Assembly: GCF_001422725.1 (NCBI RefSeq)
Contig: NZ_LMMA01000032.1
Span: 62,001 to 126,000, forward strand
Length of the DNA: 64,000 nucleotides
DNA from: Flavobacterium sp. Leaf82
GTDB taxonomy: Bacteria; Bacteroidota; Bacteroidia; Flavobacteriales; Flavobacteriaceae
Direction: 5' to 3'
Below, in pieces: positions 55,697 through 63,991 of the stretch. The notes beneath the pieces are model-generated. The model saw only the letters and a program-made list of their open reading frames with translations, was not told the DNA's origin and made no database searches. The translations under genes were made by a program, and so were the position numbers. The stretch's first letter is position 1, and the number at the start of each line of letters is the position of its first letter.

Positions 55697-57301
55697 ATGA
55701 AAAAAATACATTTTATTATAACCCTTTTCGTTTTAGCCCTGTTTGTGGGTTGTTCAAGCGAAGACAGCAATGTTAATTTGGATGGTCTGAGTGAACCAAC
55801 AAATATAACTGCTCTGACCACTGTAACCCAGGATAATTCAGGTAAGGTAACTTTTATACCTACAGGAGAAGGCGTTACACAATTCAAGGTCAATTACGGA
55901 GACGGAACTCCAGAATCAGATTATTTTTCATCTGGCGCTAATGTAACACATACTTATAAAGAAGGAGTTTACAAGTCTAAAATTATCGCAATGGGAATTA
56001 CCGGAAAAACAACCGAAGTAATTAAAGATGTCGTTGTTTCGTTTAAAGCACCTGAAAATTTAAAAGTGGTAATCACAAATGATTTGACAGTTTCTAACAA
56101 AATAACTGTAAAAGCATCAGCAGATTTTGCTTTGTTTTATGATGTTTATTTTGGAGAAGCAGGCAAACCAGAACCAGTTTCGGCAAACAATGGCGAATCA
56201 ATTTCATACACCTATAAAGAACCGGGAATATATTCAATTCGTGTAGTTTCTAAAAGTGCAGCTATTAAAACAACAGAATATAAAGAAGATTTTGCAGCAA
56301 AATTAGTACTTAATCCAACGGCGTCAGCACCAACACCGCCTAACAGACCAGCAGGAAATGTAATTTCGGTTTACAGTTCAAAATACACAAATCTTGCAGG
56401 AACAAGTTTTTTCCCAAATTGGGGACAATCAACAGGATATAGTGAGTTTGATTTAAACGGAGATAAAATGCTGAATTATACGAATCTAAATTATGAAGGA
56501 ATTGCTTTTGCAGATGATGTAAAAATCAATGTTTCAGCTATGGATTATATTCACCTTGATGTCTGGACAGCAGATTTGCCAAAATTAGATATATTCTTAA
56601 TCAGCAGTACTAAAATTAATGGAGAAAGAGCCGTTTCAAAAGACCTGATCGCAAACCAATGGACAAGTATTGATATTCCTATTTCGGCATTTACAAGTCA
56701 GGATGGATTTACTGTTGCAGATATTTTCCAATTGAAATTGGTTGGAACTCCGGCAGGTAAAAATTTATTTATAGATAATATTTATTTTTATAAAAACGGA
56801 GAAGCATTAAGTACCGCAGCACCAACACCTACAAAACCAGCCTCAGATGTTATTTCGATGTTTAGCGATGCATATTCAAATGTTCCTGTAGCGACTTGGC
56901 GTACAGATTGGTCTGCTGCAACATTAGAAGAAACTGCTGTGGCAGGAAATGCAGTAAAAAAATACTCAGATTTAAATTTTGTGGGTATCGAGCCAACTGC
57001 AACAATCGATGCATCTGCAATGACACACTTTCATGTAGATGTATGGTCAGCTGATTTTACTGAATTCAGAATAAAATTAGTCGATTTTGGTCCTAATGGA
57101 GTTTACAATGGAGGAGGAGATGATAAAGAACACGAAGTAAAATTTACCGCTCCGGCAAAAGGAACATGGGTAAGCCTTGATATACCATTAACTGAATTTA
57201 CCGGATTAACAACCCGCGGACATATCGCGCAGCTTATATATTCAGGAAACCCAAGCGGAACGCATACTATATATATTGACAACGTTTATTTCCATAAATA
57301 G
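55697..57301 (+). CDS. Surface glycan-binding lipoprotein with PKD-like and tandem binding modules
   Basis: The 534-residue lipoprotein (lipobox VGCSS, C19) follows susD by 12 bp, the usual place of SusE/F-like proteins. About residues 35-210 hold two PKD/Ig-like domains (KVNYGDGTPES, FYDVYFGEAGKP). Residues ~221-370 and ~384-534 are two clearly related modules, each starting VIS-x-[YF]-S and ending IDN[IV]YF[YH]K, and each with the pattern Y-L/F-H-L/V-D-V-W. The modules probably bind the target glucan. It has no catalytic residues of known glycosidases. Confidence 0.85.
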   Translation: MKKIHFIITLFVLALFVGCSSEDSNVNLDGLSEPTNITALTTVTQDNSGKVTFIPTGEGVTQFKVNYGDGTPESDYFSSGANVTHTYKEGVYKSKIIAMGITGKTTEVIKDVVVSFKAPENLKVVITNDLTVSNKITVKASADFALFYDVYFGEAGKPEPVSANNGESISYTYKEPGIYSIRVVSKSAAIKTTEYKEDFAAKLVLNPTASAPTPPNRPAGNVISVYSSKYTNLAGTSFFPNWGQSTGYSEFDLNGDKMLNYTNLNYEGIAFADDVKINVSAMDYIHLDVWTADLPKLDIFLISSTKINGERAVSKDLIANQWTSIDIPISAFTSQDGFTVADIFQLKLVGTPAGKNLFIDNIYFYKNGEALSTAAPTPTKPASDVISMFSDAYSNVPVATWRTDWSAATLEETAVAGNAVKKYSDLNFVGIEPTATIDASAMTHFHVDVWSADFTEFRIKLVDFGPNGVYNGGGDDKEHEVKFTAPAKGTWVSLDIPLTEFTGLTTRGHIAQLIYSGNPSGTHTIYIDNVYFHK

Positions 57302-57357
57302 AAATTAAATCTTATCAATAGATTAAAATGAATTTACATTTTATAAAAAAGAACAAA

Positions 57358-59016
57358 ATGAAAAAATATAATAAATACTTCGTACTACTTTTTGCATTGG
57401 TATTAGCGATAAGTTGCCAAAATGAGGATCATTCTTTTGGAGATTTAGCAGCCCCGGCAAATATAAAAGTTACCGCTGAAATTGTTGGTAAAACCGCAGC
57501 TGAACCTAACGGAGACGGATCAGGAATGGTAAAGTTTACCGCAACAGGTGATAATGCCATTTCGTATAAATATGCTTTTAGTGACGGTACTACAGAAAAT
57601 GCTCCAAGCGGAGTTTTTACAAAACGCTTTACCAAAACAGGTTTAAATACTTATACAGTAACTATAATAGCTTCAGGAAGAGGTGGTGTAGCTACTAATA
57701 CTACTGTTGACGTTACGGTATTAAGCAATTTTAGTGATGATGAAGCCGTTAATTTCTTAACAGGCGGATCTTCTAAAAAATGGTATTGGTCAGCATCTGA
57801 ACCAGGACATCTTGGCGTAGGTCAGAATGATGGTGATGCGACTAAAAATTATTTTTCAAATTACTATTCAGCTGGTGCTTTTGAGAAAGCTGCATCACCT
57901 GCAAGCAGCTGTTTATATGATAACGTATTGACCTTCTCGCTAGAAGCAGGACAATTAAAATTTGAATTAAATAATGGCGGAGCAACTTTCTTTAATGCTG
58001 CTTTTGCAAGCGTTGCAGGAGGAAGTTCACCTGATGATGCGTGTTTAACATACAATACCGGAAGTAAAAAAACAGTATCATTAAGCCCGTCAGAATCGGT
58101 TGTAATGGCAAATCCGGATCATGCAAAACAAAGTAGAGGTACAACGATGAATTTTTCTGACAACGGATTCATGGGGTATTATATTGGTCAGAATTCATAC
58201 GAAATACTATCTATTACAGCAAACCGAATGGTAGTAAGAGCCGTTATGGGCGGTAATCCTGCGCTGGCTTGGTACCATATCTTTACGACCACAAAACCTA
58301 CTCAGGCACCACCGGCAGATTTTACAAAACTGGTTTGGTCAGAAGAGTTTAATACAGACGGAGCTCCGGATGCCACAAAATGGAACTATGATTTGGGTAA
58401 AGGCGATAATGGCTGGGGAAATAATGAAAAACAAAATTATACCAACTCAGCAACAAACGTAACCGTACAAGGCGGAATGCTAAAAATAACTGCTAAAAAA
58501 GAAGCTTCAGGAGGAGCAGATTATTCTTCGGCACGATTAAAAACAGATGGAAAATTTAGTTTTACCTATGGAAAAATAGAGATTAAAGCGAAATTGCCAA
58601 CTGGTAAAGGAACATGGCCGGCAATCTGGATGCTTGGACAAAATTATGCCACTAAACCTTGGCCGGCTTGTGGTGAGATAGATATTATGGAACATGTTGG
58701 GAACAATCAGGATGTTATTTTAAGTACACTGCATTATCCCGGTCATTCTGGCGGAAACGGTGTTTCAGGATCTAAGACAATACCAAATGTATCAACAGAA
58801 TTTCATGTTTATAAAACAGTTTGGAGTCCTGCATCTGTACAAACATTTGTAGATGATCAGCTTATTCATTCAGTTCCTAATGAAGGTTCTTTACCTTTTA
58901 ACAGCGACTTTTTCTTAATTCTAAATGTTGCAATGGGAGGTAATCTGGGCGGTAATATTGATGCTGCTTTTACCCAGTCTTCGATGGAGATTGATTACGT
59001 AAGAGTATATCAATAG
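57358..59016 (+). CDS. GH16 endo-beta-glucanase lipoprotein (laminarinase type)
   Basis: The 552-residue lipoprotein (lipobox AISC) has a PKD-like domain (about 25-124), an unassigned module (about 125-315, with SSKKWYWSASEPGHLGVG) and a C-terminal GH16 domain (about 320-552). The catalytic motif is GEIDIMEH: nucleophile E440, D442, acid/base E445. This E-I-D-x-x-E form is that of laminarinases and related beta-1,3-glucanases. A longer start at 57328 is possible, but 57358 gives a normal lipoprotein signal. It is anchored on the cell, probably on the surface. Confidence 0.93.
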   Translation: MKKYNKYFVLLFALVLAISCQNEDHSFGDLAAPANIKVTAEIVGKTAAEPNGDGSGMVKFTATGDNAISYKYAFSDGTTENAPSGVFTKRFTKTGLNTYTVTIIASGRGGVATNTTVDVTVLSNFSDDEAVNFLTGGSSKKWYWSASEPGHLGVGQNDGDATKNYFSNYYSAGAFEKAASPASSCLYDNVLTFSLEAGQLKFELNNGGATFFNAAFASVAGGSSPDDACLTYNTGSKKTVSLSPSESVVMANPDHAKQSRGTTMNFSDNGFMGYYIGQNSYEILSITANRMVVRAVMGGNPALAWYHIFTTTKPTQAPPADFTKLVWSEEFNTDGAPDATKWNYDLGKGDNGWGNNEKQNYTNSATNVTVQGGMLKITAKKEASGGADYSSARLKTDGKFSFTYGKIEIKAKLPTGKGTWPAIWMLGQNYATKPWPACGEIDIMEHVGNNQDVILSTLHYPGHSGGNGVSGSKTIPNVSTEFHVYKTVWSPASVQTFVDDQLIHSVPNEGSLPFNSDFFLILNVAMGGNLGGNIDAAFTQSSMEIDYVRVYQ

Positions 59017-59044
59017 ATTATAAATTAATTAGTAAGAAGGAATG

Positions 59045-59078
59045 AGAAGGTCAGTTAAGGCTGACCTTCTTGTTTTTT
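59045..59078 (+). terminator. Terminator after the first GH16 gene
   Basis: AGAAGGTCAG pairs with CTGACCTTCT around a 6-nt loop, with a T-tract. It may reduce expression of the second GH16 gene. Confidence 0.8.
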
Positions 59079-59097
59079 GTAATTTTAAAAAGAGACA

Positions 59098-59856
59098 ATG
59101 AAAAAAATAATTGTACTTATACTGATCTCCGGTTTTTGTTATGCTCAGGGAGTAAAACGAAAACTTGTATGGGAAGAAGATTTTAATAAAAAAGAAGTCA
59201 ATGAAAAAAACTGGAATTTCGAGCTGGGAGATGGTTGTCCGGATTTATGTGGTTATGGAAATAACGAAAGACAAATTTACACCAGGACAAATCATGAATT
59301 CAAAGACGGTAATTTAGTGATCGAAGCCAGAAAAGAAGGAAATAAATATACCTCTACAAAAATCACCACCAAAGGAAAAAAAGAGTTTAAATACGGTAGA
59401 ATTGAAGCTAGGGCAAAATTACCCGTTGGACATGGTTTATGGCCGGCATTCTGGATGTTAGGCGCTAATATAGATGAGGTAAAATGGCCTAAAACCGGCG
59501 AAATAGATATTTTAGAATATATAGGCAGAGATCCGCATATGGTTTATACCACCTTGCACACACAAGACAGTCACGGAAATACAATAAATACAAAAAGAAC
59601 TGCATTTCCTGATATTGAAGAAGGATATCATGTTTTTGCAATTGAATGGACCAAAGAAAAAATTGATTTTTATGTAGATAAATCAGTAGTTTATACCTTT
59701 AATCCGGAGGTTAAAACCGAAGATACCTGGCCCTTTGATAAACCCTTTTATATTGTCCTAAATTTGGCCATAGGGGGAAATTTTGGAGGCCCTGAAGTGG
59801 ACGACAAAGCACTTCCTCAAAAATTTTATATCGATTATGTACGTGTTTATCAATAG
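59098..59856 (+). CDS. GH16 endo-beta-glucanase, single domain
   Basis: The 252-residue enzyme has a signal peptide (1-16, ending CYAQ) and a complete GH16 domain. The catalytic motif is GEIDILEYIG with E135, D137 and E140. Aromatic subsite residues and WPAFWMLGANIDEVKWP are typical of family GH16_3. With no lipobox it is probably periplasmic, or released, and would act on shorter oligosaccharides than the lipoprotein partner. A terminator separates it from the first GH16 gene. It is the last gene of the locus. Confidence 0.93.
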   Translation: MKKIIVLILISGFCYAQGVKRKLVWEEDFNKKEVNEKNWNFELGDGCPDLCGYGNNERQIYTRTNHEFKDGNLVIEARKEGNKYTSTKITTKGKKEFKYGRIEARAKLPVGHGLWPAFWMLGANIDEVKWPKTGEIDILEYIGRDPHMVYTTLHTQDSHGNTINTKRTAFPDIEEGYHVFAIEWTKEKIDFYVDKSVVYTFNPEVKTEDTWPFDKPFYIVLNLAIGGNFGGPEVDDKALPQKFYIDYVRVYQ

Positions 59857-59884
59857 AAAATAATACCGCAATAAAATTATATTT

Positions 59885-59943
59885 AAATCAGATATAAATC
59901 CATTAATTATTTAGTAATGAGTGATTTATATCTGATTTTTTTT
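59885..59943 (+). terminator. Terminator of the polysaccharide locus
   Basis: AAATCAGATATAAATC pairs with GATTTATATCTGATTT (perfect 16 bp) and is followed by T8. The 325-bp gap 59857-60181 otherwise holds only the next gene's promoter and leader. Confidence 0.85.
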
Positions 59944-60048
59944 GTTAAAATCAACCCTGATTTCCTCTGTTTTTAAAGGGATTCAGGATCAAAATTAAGT
60001 TTCTTCTGCAATAATTAACAATTTATTGTTAATTATTGTTCTTTTTAT

Positions 60049-60080
60049 TTGCTTTTTAAAAGAAATATTTGTTAAATTTG
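60049..60080 (+). promoter_or_regulatory. Promoter of the sigma-factor gene
   Basis: TTG (60049-60051), a 21-bp spacer and TAAATTTG (60073-60080). The leader before the ATG is about 95 nt. Confidence 0.55.
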
Positions 60081-60181
60081 GTCACATTATTAACATAACT
60101 CATAAAGATACGCCTATACAATAAAACTACTTTTTTATAAAATTACTCCAATTTTAAAACTGAACTAAAAAAAGTAGTATT

Positions 60182-60766
60182 ATGGCTGATCTGCATATTC
60201 CAGACGCTCTATTAGTGAAAAATTATGTTGAAGGCAACGAGAGTGCCCTTGCAACATTAATAAAGAGACACGAGTCTAAGATATATGGATTTATATATTC
60301 TAAGATTGCTGATAGAGATATTTCAAACGATATTTTTCAAGATACTTTTATTAAAGTGATCAAAACACTTAAAAGTAATTCATATAATGAAGAAGGTAAA
60401 TTTTTACCCTGGGTAATGCGTATCTCCCACAACTTGATTGTGGATCACTTTCGTAAAACCAAAAAAATGCCAATGTACAGAGAAACAGAAGAATTTTCTA
60501 TCTTTTCTGTAATGTCTGATGATTCCTTAACCATAGAAAATAAAATGATTTTTGATCAGGTAGAAGTCGATTTAAAAAAGATAATCGAAGAACTTCCGGA
60601 TGATCAAAAAGAAGTCTTGGTAATGCGTATGTATCAGGATATGAGCTTCAAAGAAATCTCTGAATTGACAGGTGTAAGTATCAATACCGCATTAGGCAGA
60701 ATGCGTTATGCATTAATGAATTTAAGAAAAATAATTGACAAACATCAAATTATTTTAACCAACTAA
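60182..60766 (+). CDS. RNA polymerase sigma-70 family (ECF-type) sigma factor
   Basis: The 194-residue protein has region 2 (YGFIYSKIADRDISNDIFQDTFIKVIKTL, WVMRISHNLIVDHFRK) and region 4 (LPDDQKEVLVMRMYQDMSFKEISELTGVSINTALGRMRYA). No anti-sigma gene is adjacent. The following 47-residue gene is in the same direction 50 bp downstream and may be its partner. Target genes are not evident. Confidence 0.93.
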   Translation: MADLHIPDALLVKNYVEGNESALATLIKRHESKIYGFIYSKIADRDISNDIFQDTFIKVIKTLKSNSYNEEGKFLPWVMRISHNLIVDHFRKTKKMPMYRETEEFSIFSVMSDDSLTIENKMIFDQVEVDLKKIIEELPDDQKEVLVMRMYQDMSFKEISELTGVSINTALGRMRYALMNLRKIIDKHQIILTN

Positions 60767-60816
60767 TACTATTTTGAATATTAGCCCGTTATACTATTAT
60801 AAAACATTTTGATAGT

Positions 60817-60960
60817 ATGGCGAAAATTTACTCTAAAAAAGCATTAGCTTCTAAAGATTTAAAACCTAAAAAAGAAGTTGTTTCTTTTTTACTTAATTAT
60901 TCACAAGCCTTAACAGTTGTGAAAATTGAAGATAAAAGTTTTGAAATCATAGCTAATTAA
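60817..60960 (+). CDS. 47-residue conserved-looking small protein
   Basis: The intact ATG-to-TAA frame encodes a basic N-terminal half (MAKIYSKKALASKDLKPKKE) and an amphipathic C-terminal half (VVSFLLNYSQALTVVKIEDK then SFEIIAN). It sits 50 bp after the sigma-factor gene in the same direction and before a terminator, so co-transcription is likely. No family is recognised. The position suggests a small regulator of the sigma factor, which is untested. Confidence 0.65.
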   Translation: MAKIYSKKALASKDLKPKKEVVSFLLNYSQALTVVKIEDKSFEIIAN

Positions 60961-61020
60961 ACAGCCCACTATTATTTGTCGGATGTTTATTTCGAAAAAC
61001 CAAATGGTCGTTTTGGTTTT

Positions 61021-61065
61021 AAAAAGCTCACTATTTGTATGCAAATACATCTAGTGAGTTTTTTT
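61021..61065 (+). terminator. Terminator after the 47-residue gene
   Basis: CTCACTA pairs with TAGTGAG around an inner TGTAT/ATACA hairpin, with a T7 tract. Confidence 0.7.
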
Positions 61066-61516
61066 ATGTAATTATCTCAAATATTTTTTTCCAGTCGCTT
61101 TAAAATTTGTAATTATTGATTTATTTTTATCCACTAAAATTGATGTTTTAGTAGTAATTTTTATACTCATCCTGTTAAAATTTTATATTTTAATCTGTTT
61201 TTGTTTATTTATTCAATAATTAGTTCTATTTTGGTTAAAAACTAATTATTTGTTCAATGAATTCATTAAATGAGGAGATTTATGTATTAAAAACCTTTCA
61301 ATAAGTAATTAAAAATAATGTTTAATCTAAACCAACTAGTTTATGGAGAAAAATTACCCAACTGTGTTTTGTTTGTTGTAATGTTCTTAAGAACGATAAT
61401 ATCAATGAGTGATTTCATCAAAAGTCCTGACTAAAATCAGGCTTGAATCTTAATGATAAATGCCACTCATAAAAAATAACCATAAGATTTATTTTAACAA
61501 CCAAAACATAACCAAA
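61066..61516. promoter_or_regulatory. 450-bp structured non-coding leader region
   Basis: No gene longer than 17 codons fits here. Visible structures are an 11-bp inverted repeat (61215-61225 with 61240-61250), a perfect 12-bp palindrome GTTCTTAAGAAC (61383-61394) and a hairpin CCTGA-TCAGG (61426-61441). The downstream gene starts at 61517. Promoter not located. Confidence 0.45.
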
Positions 61517-62581
61517 ATGAAAAATAACCTTAAAATCGTACTCTTTTTGATATTGGTAAATGTTAGTGCATTTGCTCAAAAAGAAGAACTTAAAGAAGCC
61601 CAAACCAATTATTCTAAAGGGAAACTTCAGGAAGCGGCAGCTATTTTAAAGAAAATAGAATATCTCGTAATAAATGCTCCTGATGAGGTAAAAATTGACT
61701 ATTTTTTTACAAAAGGAAATATTTATAAAGATTTGGCAACTAAGAATATTGATGCTGCAGCAAACTTTACTATAGCTTCAAGCGCCTTTCAGGATGTTCT
61801 TTTATACGAAAATGAGTCCCGAAATTACAAGTACGCTTTCAAGGCAAGTTCTGCTTTAAAAGAAATGAAATCGAAACTTGTCGATGGAGCTTATAAAGAC
61901 TATAAAGAAGGAAAATTTAAAGAAAGTGCAGATAAAAGTTACGAGGTTTACTTGTTTGATAAAAAAGACACATTAAACCTTTACAATGCTGCAACATCCT
62001 CTTTAACAGCTAAAGATTATATTGCTTCAATCAAATATTTTGAAGAGCTTAAGAAAATAAATTATTCAGGAAAAGGAATGATTTTTTATGCAACAAACAA
62101 AAAAACGAAAGAAGAAGAAGCTTTTACTTCTATGAGTGCCAGAGAAATAAGCGTTAGAGAAGGTCTTTATGAAAAACCCAGAAATGTATTTCCGCCTTCT
62201 AAAAGAGAAGAAATTTTAACTTCATTAGGATATTCGTATTTAGAAAGAAATGATTTTTGTAATGCAGAGAAATATTATGAAGAAGGATTACAGACCAATC
62301 AAAAATGTATGGACTGCTACATCAATCTTGTATATGTAAAAATACAAGAGAAAAAACAGATAGTGGACCAAATGGCAGCATTAGGAAACAGTACCAAAGA
62401 AATGCAGGAATATGATAGGCTGGATGCTAAAAAAGATGAAATTATTAAAAGTGCAATTCCTTATCTTCAAAAAGCATTAACCATTGAACCAAAAAATGAC
62501 AGTGCTTTAAAATCGCTTCTGGGCATATACAGATCGCTCAATATGACAAATGAATATAATGCGCTAAAAAGCAGCATGTAA
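61517..62581 (+). CDS. Exported TPR-like protein
   Basis: The 354-residue protein has a signal peptide (1-19, ending SAFAQ) and several helical repeats resembling tetratricopeptide repeats (EAAAILKKIEYL, YNAATSSLTAKDYIASIKYFEEL, ERNDFCNAEKYYEEGLQTNQKCMDCYINLVYVKI, LQKALTIEPKNDSALKSLLGIY). The longer start at 61460 is rejected because MKNNLKIVLFLIL begins a normal signal peptide. Probably a periplasmic scaffold. Function is unknown. Confidence 0.82.
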   Translation: MKNNLKIVLFLILVNVSAFAQKEELKEAQTNYSKGKLQEAAAILKKIEYLVINAPDEVKIDYFFTKGNIYKDLATKNIDAAANFTIASSAFQDVLLYENESRNYKYAFKASSALKEMKSKLVDGAYKDYKEGKFKESADKSYEVYLFDKKDTLNLYNAATSSLTAKDYIASIKYFEELKKINYSGKGMIFYATNKKTKEEEAFTSMSAREISVREGLYEKPRNVFPPSKREEILTSLGYSYLERNDFCNAEKYYEEGLQTNQKCMDCYINLVYVKIQEKKQIVDQMAALGNSTKEMQEYDRLDAKKDEIIKSAIPYLQKALTIEPKNDSALKSLLGIYRSLNMTNEYNALKSSM

Positions 62582-62590
62582 TAAAAAACA

Positions 62591-62621
62591 GAAGCTACTA
62601 AATCTTCTTTTTAGTAGCTTC
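62591..62621. terminator. Bidirectional terminator inside the nth 3' end
   Basis: GAAGCTACTAAA and TTTAGTAGCTTC are perfect 12-bp arms, overlapping the last codons of nth and serving the TPR gene as well. Confidence 0.75.
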
Positions 62622-63254
62622 TTCTATTAATGATTTTTTTCCAACAGTTCTGGTAATAATATCTTTCTCCAGACTCCAGCCCCTTGCAGGCGAATATTCA
62701 CGACCATACCAAATAATTTGTAAATGCAGATCATTCCATAATTCTCTTGGAAAAAGTCTTTTGGCATCTTTTTCAGTCTGCATCACATTTTTTCCATTCG
62801 AAAGATTCCATCTTAACATCAATCTGTGAATATGCGTATCAACCGGAAAAGCCGGAACACCAAAAGCTTGTGACATAACCACGCTTGCCGTTTTATGACC
62901 AACAGCCGGCAAAGATTCAAGAGCCTCAAAACTCTGCGGAACCTTTCCGTCATATTTATCAATCAAAATATGCGACAAACCATGAATACCTTTCGATTTC
63001 ATAGGTGATAAACCGCAAGGACGAATAATTTCCTTAATTTCCTCAACCGACATTTTAATCATATCATACGGATTATCAGCCTTTGCAAAAAGAATAGGCG
63101 TAATCTGGTTCACACGCACATCCGTACATTGCGCCGAAAGTAAAACAGCGATTAATAAGGTATAAGGATCTTTATGGTCAAGAGGTACAGGTATAGTAGG
63201 GTAGAGTTCTTTTAACGTATTTATAACAAATTGTACGCGGGCTTCTTTATTCAT
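62598..63254 (-). CDS. nth: Endonuclease III-type DNA glycosylase lacking the Fe-S cluster
   Basis: The 218-residue base-excision glycosylase/AP lyase has the HhH motif LPAVGHKTASVV with the catalytic Lys and VDTHIHRL with the catalytic Asp. The C-terminal segment YGREYSPARGWSLEKDIITRTVG aligns without gaps to the Fe-S loop of E. coli Nth, but all four cysteines are replaced (S, L, D and V). The cluster is therefore absent. The frame is uninterrupted, so this is not a sequencing slip. Confidence 0.92.
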   Translation of the reverse strand: MNKEARVQFVINTLKELYPTIPVPLDHKDPYTLLIAVLLSAQCTDVRVNQITPILFAKADNPYDMIKMSVEEIKEIIRPCGLSPMKSKGIHGLSHILIDKYDGKVPQSFEALESLPAVGHKTASVVMSQAFGVPAFPVDTHIHRLMLRWNLSNGKNVMQTEKDAKRLFPRELWNDLHLQIIWYGREYSPARGWSLEKDIITRTVGKKSLIEEATKKKI

Positions 63255-63444
63255 TTCCGTATTTTTATTGATGTAAAAATAGCATAAATTTCATGATGTG
63301 CCTAATCCAGCTTTTCGTTACAACTCCTCATTGTCAAAGTAACATTTTTAAGCATTAACAAGAGCTTCTTCCAGTCGCTTTCTTAATGCAAAAAATGTAA
63401 ACTTTCACAATTCCGGGGTTTTCACTACAATCTGGGGCAAAAAA

Positions 63445-63472
63445 AATTATAAATTATAAATTATCAATTATG
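63445..63472. repeat. AATTATA heptamer array
   Basis: Four tandem heptamers (AATTATA twice, AATTATC, AATTATG) lie 67 bp before the bcp start. Confidence 0.7.
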
Positions 63473-63498
63473 AGTTTTGAATCTATAGTCTTTGCTCT

Positions 63499-63538
63499 AT
63501 AATCTTTATTCTAAAATCTAAAATCTAAAATAAAAAAT
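63499..63538. repeat. AAAATCT heptamer array in front of bcp
   Basis: ATAATCT, TTATTCT, AAAATCT, AAAATCT and AAAATAA run directly to the ATG at 63539. The same unit precedes the flippase gene at 41085. Confidence 0.65.
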
Positions 63539-63991
63539 ATGACAACATTAAAAGCAGGCGATAAAGCACCAAATTTCTCCGGAACAGATCAGGACGGAAA
63601 AACGCATAAACTGGCAGATTACACCGGAAAAAAATTAGTTGTTTTCTTTTATCCAAAAGCAAGTACACCAGGATGTACAGCTGAAGCTTGTGATTTAAGA
63701 GATAATTTTGAGCGTTTTAAAGCCAATAATTATGAACTTCTGGGAGTAAGTGCCGACAGTCAGAAAGCGCAATTGAAATTTAAAGACAAATACGAATTTC
63801 CTTTCCCGTTATTAGCAGATGAAGACAAATCTGTTATCAATGCATTTGGAGTTTGGGGACCTAAAAAATTCATGGGAAAAGAATACGATGGAATCCACAG
63901 AACAACTTTCGTAATAGACGAAAACGGAATAATAGAGGAGGTAATTTCACAAGTGAAAACCAAAGAACACGCAGCTCAGATTTTGAAATAG
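63539..63991 (+). CDS. bcp: Thioredoxin-dependent thiol peroxidase (Bcp/PrxQ)
   Basis: The 150-residue peroxiredoxin reduces hydrogen peroxide and alkyl peroxides with thioredoxin. The active-site segment is PKASTPGCTAEACDLRDNF, with the peroxidatic Cys and the resolving Cys five residues later, as in PrxQ. Conserved NAFGVWGPKKFMGKEYDGIHRTTFVID closes the fold. The gene is complete; only 9 bases remain before the window end. Confidence 0.96.
   Translation: MTTLKAGDKAPNFSGTDQDGKTHKLADYTGKKLVVFFYPKASTPGCTAEACDLRDNFERFKANNYELLGVSADSQKAQLKFKDKYEFPFPLLADEDKSVINAFGVWGPKKFMGKEYDGIHRTTFVIDENGIIEEVISQVKTKEHAAQILK

Noticed and set aside
61257..61436. Tiny frames of 12-17 codons in the long leader (61257 and near 61341 and 61381)
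   Set aside because: They are too short and have no composition bias or ribosome signal. They are expected by chance in AT-rich DNA.
61089..63381. Shared 13-mer TTCCAGTCGCTTT at 61089 and 63369
   Set aside because: A repeat of this length is expected by chance in 64 kb of biased composition, and no flanking similarity was seen.
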